Shown in pieces: positions 23,325-33,299 of a DNA stretch of 64,000 nucleotides. The notes under the pieces are model-generated. The model made no database searches. It was not told the origin of the DNA and worked only from the letters and a program-made list of their open reading frames with translations. The stretch comes from Armigeres subalbatus (Eukaryota > Arthropoda > Insecta > Diptera > Culicidae), in NCBI RefSeq assembly GCF_024139115.2, contig NC_085141.1:399859591-399923590 (forward strand), in the 5' to 3' direction. Each line of letters starts with the position of its first letter. Position 1 is the first letter of the stretch. A program made the translations under genes and the position numbers.

Positions 23325-23570
23325 TTGCTCAAGTGTGCGGATTTCGATGCCCCACGGTAGTGATCGCCGACGAGAAAGTTCGCAACAGCTGGACTAGAGG
23401 ACGTGTTCTACGAACTTATACAGGAAGAGATGGTAAAGTGAGAAGAGCAGATATACAAACTGCTGGAGGAGTCTTGCAGCGCGCCGTGGCCAGACTTGCG
23501 TTGCTGGATGTTGGACAGTCTGATTACGCAGAAACGGAACTTCAGTCGTCATGCGGGGGAGGATGTTCCC
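23325..23570 (+). pseudogene. Orphan C-terminal fragment of a BEL/Pao integrase
   Basis: The frame reads through ADEKVRNSWTRGRVLRTY, GRDGKVRRADIQTAGGVLQR and VARLALLDVG. This is the typical C-terminal domain after the integrase in BEL/Pao polyproteins. Rest of the element, LTRs and upstream domains are not seen here. It ends shortly before 23600. It differs in sequence from the degraded equivalent at 48400-48545 of the complete BEL copy, so it comes from another family. Confidence 0.75.
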
Positions 23571-24554
23571 AAAAAATGTTGCCCACGATACCCCTCGTTT
23601 GATCCAAATGAGCCAACGTAATTCCTCTCGGTCTGTCATCGACAAAATAAGAATAGGCAACAGTGGACAACAAGAACAGTTGGGAATAAAAAAAACAATA
23701 ATTTTTTATCAACAAAAATGCAGTCATAAAGTGAATTATATATGTTTTTCTATTTCGGTAAATTTTCTCTTTGAAATAAATTTCTTATTTACTGAATTTA
23801 TGATTATATGATAATATTTCCTACATAGATGAATTACATATTATATTTACATACTGAATCGGTTCTGTGGTTCAGTATTGCAACACTATTCCAGACAAAT
23901 TGTAGGACAGGATATCTGATATGATTTGGTATATATTTTCATGAATATATTTATTTTTAGCTTTTTGGCTTCGAGCTAACTCAATCCAAGAACGAGTTTT
24001 TTGCTACGCGGATTGTCCGAAAAATAGTTTGACCACAATAGGGTTGAAAGTATGAATCAAAATTCGTCCTTCGCGACCCACCATTGATCAATCCACGACC
24101 CCCCTGGGGGTCGCGACCCATAGTTTTGGAACCCATGGTCTAGCGCATGTTAACAGTGAAGGCTGAAGATGGACGGACGGTGTCAGCCAGAGTACAGGCT
24201 GATAAATAACAATTACAACAAAATAAGGATTTATTGTGACCATTTCAGTTATGCATAGATTGGGATTTTTTGTCATTCTTCAAATAATTTAAAGTATTAA
24301 GTACGATGGTGGATACCAGCTGTATCGACTTGGACTAACATGAATAAGTTTCTTTTATACAATGTAACGACGAATGCATATTGCTTATTAGTTGGACAAG
24401 AAGTACCGCTCAAGCAAAAGTTTCCAGCCAGGCCTGTTTTATTTTGGTCTGTATTTTCATTTGGCTTCTCTTTCATATCGGCACGAACTGATTTCTTCGG
24501 ATCCGAGTTAACTCTGACCTACAACCTTTTCTTCTTTTCATCACGCCTGTTGTT
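23571..24554. other. Non-coding stretch downstream of helicase gene 2
   Basis: No gene is supported. 24070-24150 contains the phrase GGGTCGCGACCCATAGTTTTGG, common-looking repeat DNA with a small GGGTCGCGACCC palindrome. The 3' end of helicase gene 2 should lie near 24500-24800. No clear AATAAA was identified. Confidence 0.4.
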
Positions 24555-24797
24555 TCATTTTCTCATTCGCTTTAGCTTTGTGCGCATATGATTACTGCGT
24601 TCCCTTTCATTTTGCTTTGTCTTTTTCTTTCCGTTGTAAGATTTAGCATTAAGCGCAGCATGCTCGTGCACCTTTATCGATTTATCTAGTTGCTTATTAT
24701 TTTTGTCATTCTTTCTGTCCAACTTCTTATTGTTTTTAGCTATGTCAGCCTTATTGGATTTTTCTTCACGTATCACAAATTTGTTAGCGTTTCCCGG
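24555..24797 (-). other. In-frame Lys-rich extension after the helicase gene 2 stop codon
   Basis: Directly after the TAA at 24800-24798 the same frame stays open for 80 more codons to a stop at 24555-24557. The predicted peptide is dominated by Lys, Asn, Asp and Arg and ends near RTKLKRMRK. It could be a former or alternative C-terminal tail, cut off by a nonsense change, reached by stop-codon readthrough or by sequencing error. It could also be a chance AT-rich open frame. Confidence 0.5.
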
Positions 24798-27700
24798 TTA
24801 TTTTGCTGCTGTCTGACTCCTACTTTTATCAATGAAAGCATTATTGCGTCGACAATATGTGATGAAAGTTTTCCAATTTCCATTCATCTGTAACGTGGTA
24901 GCATGACCAACAACAATCAACAAAGCCCTGGCTCGAGTGATCATAACGTTTAGTCGCCTGGGATCTGACAAAAATCCAACATAGGTGCAGCGTGATCGCA
25001 CGGTTGACAGGATTATTACGGGCTTTTCCCGCCCCTGGTACTGCTCTGCGGAACCTATTTCAACATCTTTCCAGCCACGAGTATTACAGAGTTTTCTCAA
25101 ATGAGACACTTGACCGGCGTATGGCGATATTACACCGATGTCGCATTGACGTACTTGGTGTCCGTTGATGCCGTGAGTCAGAATATCGTTCAGATAATCA
25201 AACACCAGTGCTGCTTCTTCGAGGTTGACCAAGCTAAAACTGTATTCTACTCCTTTCATGTAACCGGTGATCGAATGGAAAATGAGAGGACACTTGGGAT
25301 TTGGTAGAAGATGCCATCCCAAAGCCCAGTGCGTAAGTTCTGGAGATGCTTTTGCTCGAAGTTGACCATCATAAAATGCATTGTTTGGGAAATTTAACAA
25401 CATGGGATGGGACCGGAAGTTATTTCGAAGTTGTGTAATATATTGAGTGTCATATTTTATGGTTTTTCGATTCTTTGTGTATAAATCCAATGTCATCAAA
25501 CGTTCCAACATTGAGATTTTATGATTGGTGTGTTTCAAAAAGTCATACATTATTACGGGACCTAATTGTTTTGGGTCACCGGCAAGGATAATGCTGGCAT
25601 GAATTTCATCGTTGCAGGTTGCAAGTCCTCCAATTGAAACCATTGCCGTTATTTCCTTGGCACTTCCACATTCATCTAGAAACACATATCCAAAATGTCT
25701 GTCTTTGATATTCGCCTGTACCAAGCGACCAGAGGTGATCATTGTAGTCACTACAATCCTAGAGTGATAGATGTCCTCGTAGTAAGGTATATCGTACTCT
25801 TTGTCGGCGAAGTTTGAGTTTTGTAGAATGGTCTCATCGATGTCATCCACTTTGCGGAAGCTCATGCGAGAGAAGAATCGAAATACATGCTTCTCGGGTA
25901 CATAGTTCAAGATGCGGGTTGTTATTTCATTAGCGGCAAAGTTGGAAGGTGCCACAACTAGAATATTTGTCGCTGGACGATGGATGTATATTTGAGCTAT
26001 GGCTTCCACTAGTGTTGACGATTTCCCAGTGCCTGGAGGCCCAAACAGAACATACGGAGCAGGGAATGAAGTACGATTCACTATGCTTCGTACAGCCGTC
26101 ATCTGTTCCTCATTAGATGCAATGTTAATATTAATCCAATGTAATCTGGAAATATTTAAAATCATTAGTTATAGTAGATCTGAGAAAAATGAAATTGAAA
26201 GACACTTTAAAATAACTTACGATGTAATCTTGTCTATTTGTTCTCCTTGAACTGCATTAGACCTAGTTGGAAACAGAATCATTTCTTTTCGACATTGAGC
26301 TAAACAATTGAGTGCTTGCTGTTCTAACTGGAACGTTACTTTGTTGAAAACAAATTCTATGCTAATAGCGTTTGCTACAGCCACGTTTGCTTCTTCAAAC
26401 AAAATTAATATATCCTTTTCCTCAATTAGTTCCACTGCGCCCTTGTGTATTTTCGTTACATCACCTATCTTAACGCTCAATGTCACGTACTGATCTTCAT
26501 TGATCAACGATGGTCGTATTTTGAATTGGCTAATCTGTAGATTAATAAAGCAATGTTAAAAAGATTAATCAATTGATCAACTAATTGAAAACCCTACGGA
26601 TAGAGAGTACAACGTCTGATCGTATGAACTGCCATCATTGCGCCTCTTCACTTTCGTTAACATCTTCAGTTTCGGTTTGTCGATTCGATATTGTTCGAAT
26701 TTACATATCAGATGTTCAGCTTCTATGCTATTCAGTAAACTAAGCTGTTTTTTGTAGTTATTGCTGTTAAGTGAGAATGGATCTTTGGCTTCCTGTAATT
26801 GGCGCAAGATTTGAAGTTCACTGGAACCATATGCACCTCGTTGCTTGAAATTATTTGCATGTAAAATTTTGATCGGAGTTGGGATGTTGTAGGAATTTAA
26901 TTTTCGTAACCTAAGCGGAGTTCTGAAAAGATTTGTTCAAAATATTAGACCGTTGAATAATGTCTTCAAACTTCTAATAAAAATGCGAAAATAAAGACCC
27001 TTCTATTAAATATTATACTTACCCAACAGTTCGAGTTCGCTTTGCGCTTTTTCTATTGATGTGGTGTTGCTCAACAACGTCATACGGCAAGCGCGCACCT
27101 TCGTTAAAGTTTGCCGTTAGCAATATCGAATGAAAACAGTCACCTTCCGCCTGCAGGTACAGTTCATCTTGGTAATGAGAGCCCGGTCTCATTCGCAGTA
27201 CAGCTCCTTCGACGAAAACTGGAGTCAATGAACAATGGCCATCGAAAATGTATGCGGATTTCAGAAGCAGCGTTATCGTGGAGGTATTTGTAATCGTTAA
27301 TAGAAAGGTAGATGTGCTGTGATAGGGGCTTTGCTTGAGCTCCACTCGGAAGACTTCCCGTGAAATGATATAATTTCTAATGTCCATCTGCATAAGCGGC
27401 GCTAGCGAAAATACCGCACCATGTGAGTTTCGGAAGTGTTCCTTCAAAATGACATCTGATTCATAGGAAATTCGACAGAAGGGGCACATTGTTCTGATCT
27501 CATCCTCTGAGATGCATTCATCCTGTTTAGATGAGAATCGGATAAGTGTGGTAACCGGCTTAACATCCACATCGATGACAACTTTTTCAAATTCTTTTTT
27601 CGATGTGCTCCGTTTACTCAATTTGCGTTGCTTCTTCGATTTATTATTTCCTTTCTTTGGCCGTTTTTGAACTTCGTTCGATAATGCATCTGAGTCATGA

Positions 27701-27966
27701 GCTTTTTGGCTGGATTTCTTACTCTTTTTAGAGCGTTTACGGCGAGTTTTCGATACAACCACCTCATCTTCATCGTTTATTTCACGGATTTGAAGAAGAG
27801 GATCTTGCTCGCAATCTCCTTTCAAGCTAATTGGTTCCAGAATGATCATCTCATCACTCTCTCGCTTATCAGTTTTGATTGCGTCCCTTGAAGTAATGAC
27901 CTCTGCTTCTGAATGGTCATTCTGTTCCTTAAAGGTTTGAACTAAAAAAACGGAATTAATGTACAT
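24798..27966 (-). CDS. MOV10/Armitage-like SF1 RNA helicase, gene 2 (about 976 aa)
   Basis: Proposed CDS: complement(join(24798..26145, 26221..26534, 26598..26922, 27023..27966)). All joins keep phase, giving 977 codons. Rough residues: acidic N-terminus, Lys/Arg/Ser-rich basic tract (74-124, possible nuclear or RNA-binding segment), finger C-x2-C-x12-H-x4-H (161-182), beta-rich middle, SF1 helicase core with GPPGTGKSS (about 563), DECG (about 680), GDPKQLGP, AEQYQGRE and MITRARALLIVVGH. Two intron positions (27023/26922 and 26221/26145) match gene 1 in place and phase, so the two are paralogues from one ancestral gene. The start is uncertain: ATG at 27966 opens the frame, but a TTTTTTTAG acceptor-like tract lies at 27942-27950, so an upstream exon is possible. 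Family role: RNA unwinding in silencing or retroelement control. Confidence 0.9.
26146..27022 (-). other. Introns of helicase gene 2 (26923-27022, 26535-26597, 26146-26220)
   Basis: Donors in transcript order are GG|GTAAGT, TCC|GTAGGG and ATC|GTAAGT. Acceptors are TCTTTTCAG, AATCTACAG and ATTTCCAG. Phases are 2, 0 and 2. The GTAGGG donor is the weakest, but it joins LYSLS to ISQFKIRPSL with the spacing seen in gene 1. Exons lie between these introns. Confidence 0.78.
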
Positions 27967-29334
27967 ACTTTACTATCCAAAAATTGTAGAAAAAAGTGGG
28001 TTTAGGGTTCTCTGGATAGGTACTACAGATATGTTCCGTTTTTATCAACACGGTCCGTGAGTTTCAGTTGGTAAAATCGGAACAGTGACAAAATCGGAAT
28101 AATTTCCTTTGAAAATTTTTTTGAGCGAAGATTTGAGTAAATATTAGATATTGCTGGGAAAATGTTAGATTTTAAGGTTCTAACATTTTTAAATGCTAAG
28201 GGACTGTCCATAAACCACGTGAACATGCTAGTGGTGGCAAGGGTTAGTGAAAAAGAGATCAAAGTTATTATACATAGGTAATGTATTTTGATCATCAATG
28301 GTGACCGGTATAGACACTATAGGTTCCACAGACATGAGACCTATAGTGCCTATAGTGACCGGTTGACGTTCCTGGAAAGTAAGGAGTGCATCAAGGGAAT
28401 ATCCATAAATTATTGTGAGAGGCTGCTTGATAACCCTATCGTACATGCATAATGCATAGTGTTGTAGTCAGTACTGGAATAAGTCGTGATCGTCATAAGA
28501 CAGAGAGCAAAGCGCCTTTTTCTATTTCAGGCGACCAAATGAAAGAATCGTGGGTTCTTTGATCAATTTCGCATGAAAGGCAGTCATGAAAGGATGGTGC
28601 GCTTTATTTTAAAATTAAAATTTCTAAATTATTGTTATGGATATATGCAAAGAATAGTGACTAGTCGATAAATTAATCATATTCCTTTAATTCACCGAGT
28701 TGAAAGTGGTAATAAACACAAAAATAAAGCAGATGTTGCACGCTTTCATGCCCTGTCACGGGACAAATATTTTTTGAGATTTTTATAACATGCCATTCAT
28801 CCTTCACGTTTCTATAGATATTGAAAGGGGCAGATATGTAAACATCGCGTGACATCTCTCATTGAAAATGAGAAATTCCAGTACTGGTTGTAGTTTGTTT
28901 GGCGAAGTACTGGATTGGTGTTATATTTAGGAGTGATGCAATAAATTACACTGAGAGAAATTACTGGTTTATTATAATCAATTCAATCTTATTCAATCCT
29001 CAACACATAGTAATTATGCACTCTTCGTCCTCGATACATCCCTGATCTCCACGCATCAAAGCAGGCGTTGCTTTGAATGATGAAGAGTCATCCTCTTTGG
29101 TGTTCGAACTGAGGGTGAGCAGGTTGTGTGCTGGGCGACAGTGCGTGCTTAATACGGATTTCACAAATGGCGATCCTGCCAGGAGTCACTTTTTTTTCTT
29201 CTTCCATTTCATTTCATATAGTTGTTACTGTCACCCATCACACACAAGTGCAGTTGCAGTTAAATTAGTTACTAGGCAAAGGAAAACTACAGGTAGGTTT
29301 ACGTTTTCAAAAACTGATACGCAATGATACGGAG
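27967..29334. other. Non-coding stretch upstream of helicase gene 2
   Basis: No gene is supported. It contains an inverted repeat (28304-28363) and AT-rich sequence. Any missing 5' exon and the promoter of helicase gene 2 should be within or beyond this stretch. Confidence 0.45.
28304..28363. repeat. Inverted repeat with ~21-25-nt arms
   Basis: The left arm 28304-28324 begins ACCGGTATAGACACTATAGG and pairs with 28339-28363, ending CTATAGTGACCGGT. There is a 4-nt indel between the arms and a 14-nt loop. Confidence 0.75.
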
Positions 29335-30097
29335 TTTTTGATTTGCACGGGGGAGTTTTCCGAGAGCAAGATTGCTCACTGGTTCGATCCGGCAAAAAGG
29401 TACGGAGCCACTGGTGGTGGTTTCTCACAGTTGGAGAAAACCCGAGCGAGCCATATGGCTACTGTTTTTGATTTGCACGGGGGAATTTTCCGAGAGCAAG
29501 ATTGCTCACTGGTTCGATCCGGCAAAAAGGTACGGAGCCACTGGTACTGGTTTCTCACAGTTGGAGAAAACCCGAGCAAGCCAGGGCTACTGTTTTTGAT
29601 TTGCACGAGAGAGTTTTCCGGGAGCAAGATTGCTCACTGGTTCCAAAAACAAGGTACGGAGCCACTGGTGCTGGTTTCTCACAGCTGGAGGAAACCCGAG
29701 CGAGCCAGGGCTTCTATTTTTGATTTGCACGGGGGAGTTTTCCGGGAGCAATATTGCTCACTGGTTCCATCTGGCAAAAGGTACGGAGCCACTGGTGCTG
29801 GTTTCTCACAGTTGGAGAAAACCCGAGCGAGCCATAGGGCTACTGTTTTTTATTTGCACGGGGGAGTTTTCCGGGAGCAAGATTGCTCACTGGTTCGATC
29901 CGACAAAAGGTACGGAGCCACTGGTGCTGGTTTCTCACAGCTGGAGAAAACCCGAGCGAGCCAGGGCTACTGTTTTTGATTTTCACGGGGTAGTTTTCCG
30001 GGAGCAAGATTGCTCACTGGTTCGATCCGGCAAAAAGGTACGGAGCCACTGGTGCTGGTTTCTCACAGCTGGAGAAAACCCGAGCGAGCCTGGGCCA
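29335..30097 (+). repeat. Minisatellite, six tandem copies of a ~128-bp unit
   Basis: Copies start at about 29335, 29465, 29593, 29717, 29846 and 29973, giving spacings of 130, 128, 124, 129 and 127. The unit runs from TTTTTGATTTGCACGGGGGA through AGCAAGATTGCTCACTGG, TACGGAGCCACTGGT and CTCACAG to GAAAACCCGAGCGAGCC. Units are highly similar. Variation is mostly at the TTCGATCCGGCAAAAAGG segment and the GCCA.GGCTACT junction. The array stays open in more than one + frame over hundreds of bases, but unit lengths are not multiples of three, so it is unlikely to code for a repeat protein. Confidence 0.95.
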
Positions 30098-30580
30098 GGG
30101 ACAGAAAAAATCATTTCAACTACACTCAAACAGCTGACATCCAACACACAACCAAGTTGCTAGCAGGGATGCCAGATACAATTTTTAAATGTCTGTGTTA
30201 ATCTCAGTAAAATGTTTGTATTTGTCTGTATGGGGTTTCAGAGGTATACTGGAAATATAAAATTACTTAAGACGATCCCCACCGATGTGTATCCAAATGA
30301 GTGTCTAGTATAGGAACGAAATGCGTTCATATTTTATTTATGCATTTGTTCTCGCACCGGTTGTTTCTATCAAGGTTGTTGAAGTGCAATCATGCTTCGC
30401 ACCGGTGGTGAATATCCGGTTGCTATTGAGGCAAACACGGAAATAAATAAAATCAGGAAAAAATTATTATTTATTTTCAAATCTTTTAGAACGCGCTCCA
30501 ACTTTTGTAATATAAGTATGTGCGTAATGCATTTTGTGATTATCAGATTAGCTAGACACACATCTGCAAGGTGGCGCTAG
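30098..30580. other. Non-coding stretch after the minisatellite
   Basis: No gene was recognised. Unique-looking AT-rich DNA lies between the minisatellite and the inverted copies of the 146-bp repeat. Confidence 0.4.
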
Positions 30581-30825
30581 CTTATATGCAATAATTTAGT
30601 GAAATGGATATCTCGAGATCTATAAGACTTAGAAAGATTTTGTCTTCTACAAAGTTGTTCGGGTAGCCATAACATTTATGATGGAGACTAGTTTAGATTG
30701 GAATTCATACGCATAGCGGCACTAGTGTATGAGAAATAACCTGTTAGGTTAAATATTTCTAAATCCGTTAGAGTTAGAAAGTGGCCATCTTCTACAAAGT
30801 TATCCGAATTATCTGTTAGGTTGGT
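30581..30825 (-). repeat. Copies of the ~146-bp repeat, inverted orientation
   Basis: CTTCTACAAAGTTGTTCGGG (near 30645) and GCGGCACTAGTGTATGAGAA (near 30716) are reverse complements of the motifs CCCGAACAACTTTGTAGAAG and the CACTAGCGCCGC box of the + array at 31.4-31.9 kb. About one and a half to two diverged copies are present. Confidence 0.7.
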
Positions 30826-31335
30826 TATTGTACGTGGATTTCCCTATTATTGGACCCGACCGTTCGAAATAGTAGCTCCTTGAACGGTCGTTGAAATCGC
30901 CGTTTTCACCTTCACACCCGTCTTCATAGTAGAATCTGTCAAAACTGACAATTCTGCCACATGATTTTTGCTGTTTCCCTCGGACTTCTCTTTCTTTTTC
31001 CGATGTTTTGATAGACAAGGAGCAAAAAACAAGGTAATCTATAAAACATTTATTGAGTTTGGCAAACCTTCCTGTAATAGGTAACGTTTGAAATAGGCAA
31101 GTGAACCGCCCTTCGAATCTATTGGTCAAGTAAATCCACAATATTATGTAAGATTTAAAAGGTTAGTCAAAATCAGAAGTTTAGTTTGAAACCGCAATAC
31201 TCGTTGGCGCTCGAGTTGAGTCGAATCGAGTAAAGTACGAGACACTGAAGATGGCCTTACTGTAGAAGTCGAAATAAGTATCTGTCAAAGGTACAACCAA
31301 GTGGTGGAATTAAATGGAATTGTACGAACTCGTCT
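30826..31335. other. Spacer between inverted and direct copies of the 146-bp repeat
   Basis: No gene was recognised. It contains a short inverted pair GACCGTTCGAAA/GAACGGTCG near 30858-30888. A minus-strand open stretch (30809-31141) has no domain. Confidence 0.4.
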
Positions 31336-31915
31336 TATGACAAGGAACTATAGAATACGACAATATTCTGAAAATTCCAGATTTTGAGATATTTAACCTA
31401 TCAGTTTGTTTCTTATACACTAGCGCCGCTAAGCGATTGTGTTTAAAACTAAACTTGCTTGCATCATGACGGTTTTCACCACCCGAATAACTTTGTGGAA
31501 TACGGCAATATTCTAAAAAAAATCAGTTTTTGAAATATCTAACCTAGCAGATTATTTCTTATACACTAGCGCCACCAAGCGGTTATATCTTAATCTAAAC
31601 CTGCGTTGGTCATAATGGTTTTGACCACCCGAACAACTTTGTAGAAGGCAGCAATATTCTAAAAATTACATATTTTGAGATACCTGACCTATCAGGTTAT
31701 TTCCAATACACTAGCGCCGCCAAGCGGTTGTATTACTAACTAAACTTGCTTTCGTCATGATGGTTTTAATCATCCGAACAACTTTGTAGAAGACGGAAAT
31801 ATTCTTAAGATTTCAACTATCGAAATATCTAACCTTTTAGGTTATTTCCAATTCACTAGCGCCGCCAAGCAATTGTATTTCAAATTAAACTTGTTTTCGT
31901 CATGATGGTTTTGAC
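31336..31915 (+). repeat. Satellite-like tandem array, four ~146-bp units
   Basis: The TAGCGCC box recurs at about 31421, 31567, 31712 and 31858 (spacings near 146). Each unit also carries CCACCCGAA.AACTTTGT.GAA, CAATATTCTAAAA, GATAT.TAACCTA.CAG.TTATTTC and CATGATGGTTTT. A fifth unit continues after a 636-bp insertion, at 32552-32760. The units are diverged, and no ORF is conserved. Confidence 0.85.
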
Positions 31916-31932
31916 TAGCAACCCTATAACCA

Positions 31933-32150
31933 CACACTTAAATCATTTCACAAATTTCGGTGAATTTTGCTTCAATTCACCGAAATCTCAACAGCAGATT
32001 TGTTCGGTAATCATTTCACCGATTTTCCGCGGTATTTTCCTTTGTTCAACTGTCAAAACCACCAAAAAATCTGTAAAATTTTTACCGAACAGTTCTGCTG
32101 TTGAGATTTCGGTGAAATTTCACAGAAATCTGTGATTTATTTTAAGTGTG
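31933..32150. mobile_element. MITE family A, copy 1 (~218 bp)
   Basis: The left end is CACACTTAAATCATTTCACA and the right end ..TTTATTTTAAGTGTG. The arms of about 60 bp are imperfect inverted repeats sharing TTTCGGTGAA and GAGATTTCGGTG. The core has TTCGGTAATCATTTCACCG and TTTTTACCGAACAG. It is nearly identical to copy 2 at 32767. The target duplication is not clear. Confidence 0.85.
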
Positions 32151-32292
32151 CAGAGACCGGCGGAGTGAAAAACTGTCGAAATGGCAACGTATGAAAATGC
32201 AATCGTGAAAATGATACTGGCAGCACTTGAACTTTTTGCTGGCTTCTTATGGATGCAAAAAGTAAACAAGTCGAAATGGAACCGCTTTTGAC

Positions 32293-32488
32293 TATAGATA
32301 GTAGAATCTATAGATGAGCGAAAGCATGGCTGAGTTGATTTTTTTGCCCGTGCACTCGCGCATATGACGTCACAGCCCTTCACGTTTCCATTGAAATCGT
32401 GACGTCATGCTCGTTTGGAGACACGCTTGACAGTTAGTTTGGAGACAGTGGATTTATCTTCGCTCATCTATATATTCCACTATCTATA
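32293..32488. mobile_element. 196-bp MITE with ~30-bp inverted ends and 8-bp target duplication
   Basis: The left end is TATAGATAGTAGAATCTATA followed by GATGAGCGAA, and the right end is its reverse complement with two mismatches. CTTTTGAC flanks it exactly at 32285-32292 and 32489-32496. The inside contains two TGACGTCA-like words (near 32365 and 32401). Confidence 0.88.
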
Positions 32489-32551
32489 CTTTTGACGGTT
32501 CAATTGGAAACAAGATGGCGTCTTCGCCGATCTCTTATTCTAGTATTTCTA

Positions 32552-32760
32552 GTTTTGACCACCCGAACAACTTTGTAGAAGCCGCCAATATTCTAAAAAT
32601 TCCAGATTTCGAGATATCTAACCTATCAGGTTATTTCATATGCACTAGCGCCGCCAATCAGTTGAAATCCAAACTAAACTGGCCTACATCACAATGGTTT
32701 TGATGATGAATAACCGAACAATTTTTCAGAAGACGGCACATTTTTTATTTATAGTAGTTA
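32552..32760 (+). repeat. Continuation of the 146-bp array after the insertion
   Basis: GTTTTGACCACCCGAACAAC, CACTAGCGCCGCCAA (near 32643) and a second CCGAACAATTTTTCAGAAG mark a full and a partial unit. It ends where MITE A copy 2 begins. Confidence 0.8.
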
Positions 32761-32766
32761 ATTTCA

Positions 32767-32981
32767 CACACTTAAATCATTTCACAAATTTCGGTGAATT
32801 TTGTTATTCACCGAAATCTCAATAGTAGATTTGTTCGGTAATCATTTCACCGATTTTCCGCGGTATTTTCCTTTGTTCAACTGTCAAAACCACCAAAAAA
32901 TCTGTAAAATTTTTACCGAACAGTTCTGCTGTTGAGATTTCGGTGAAATTTCACAGAAATCTGTGATTTATTTTAAGTGTG
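32767..32981. mobile_element. MITE family A, copy 2 (~215 bp)
   Basis: It is nearly identical to 31933-32150, with differences mainly near 32802-32825 (TTTTGTTATTCACC versus TTTTGCTTCAATTCACC). It has the same CACACTTAAAT...AAGTGTG ends. Confidence 0.85.
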
Positions 32982-33299
32982 TATATTTCCGTGTGATGGT
33001 TTGGCAACGGTTGGAGCGGGTCGCCAAATTTGCCAACTCGCTATTCACCGAAGGTTGCGTTTACATTTCCCAAACCCGTTTACCAACGACCGGTGCGAGT
33101 TCGCGTCATGATAAAGGTTGCTATTTTGGCTTTATTTACGCACTGGTGGGGATCGTCTAAAACCATACATTTTTGATATCATTGAATATCAAGGCTTCAA
33201 TAATCTGAAATTAGAAATAAGTTTTCGTTCCATGAAATAATTAATAATGTATAATAAAAATAATTGTAATTCATTTAGTTTCCGTTAGCGATTATCCAG
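32982..33299. other. Non-coding stretch
   Basis: A fragment rich in GCGGGTCGCC and CGGTGCGAGTTCGCG words (33015-33110) may be a repeat remnant. No gene was recognised. Confidence 0.4.

Larger units (their letters stand above)
31916..32551. mobile_element. 636-bp insertion in the 146-bp array, 8-bp target duplication, itself carrying two MITEs
   Basis: GTTTTGAC occurs at 31908-31915 and 32552-32559, and the array motif resumes exactly (GTTTTGAC then CACCCGAACAACTTTG). The ends are TAGCAACCC and ATTTCTA, giving only a weak inverted TAG-type terminus. Inside are the MITEs at 31933-32150 and 32293-32488. An 8-bp duplication suits a hAT-type element. Confidence 0.7.

Noticed and set aside
29335..30097. 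CRISPR-like array
   Set aside because: Units are ~128 bp and fully tandem without unique spacers, in a eukaryotic genome.
29338..30163. Overlapping + strand open frames of 177-213 codons in the minisatellite
   Set aside because: They arise because the unit happens to lack stops in several frames. Unit length is not a multiple of three, so no constant protein repeat exists.
30809..31141. Minus-strand 110-codon ORF
   Set aside because: No recognisable domain and located between repeat copies. Composition is as expected by chance.
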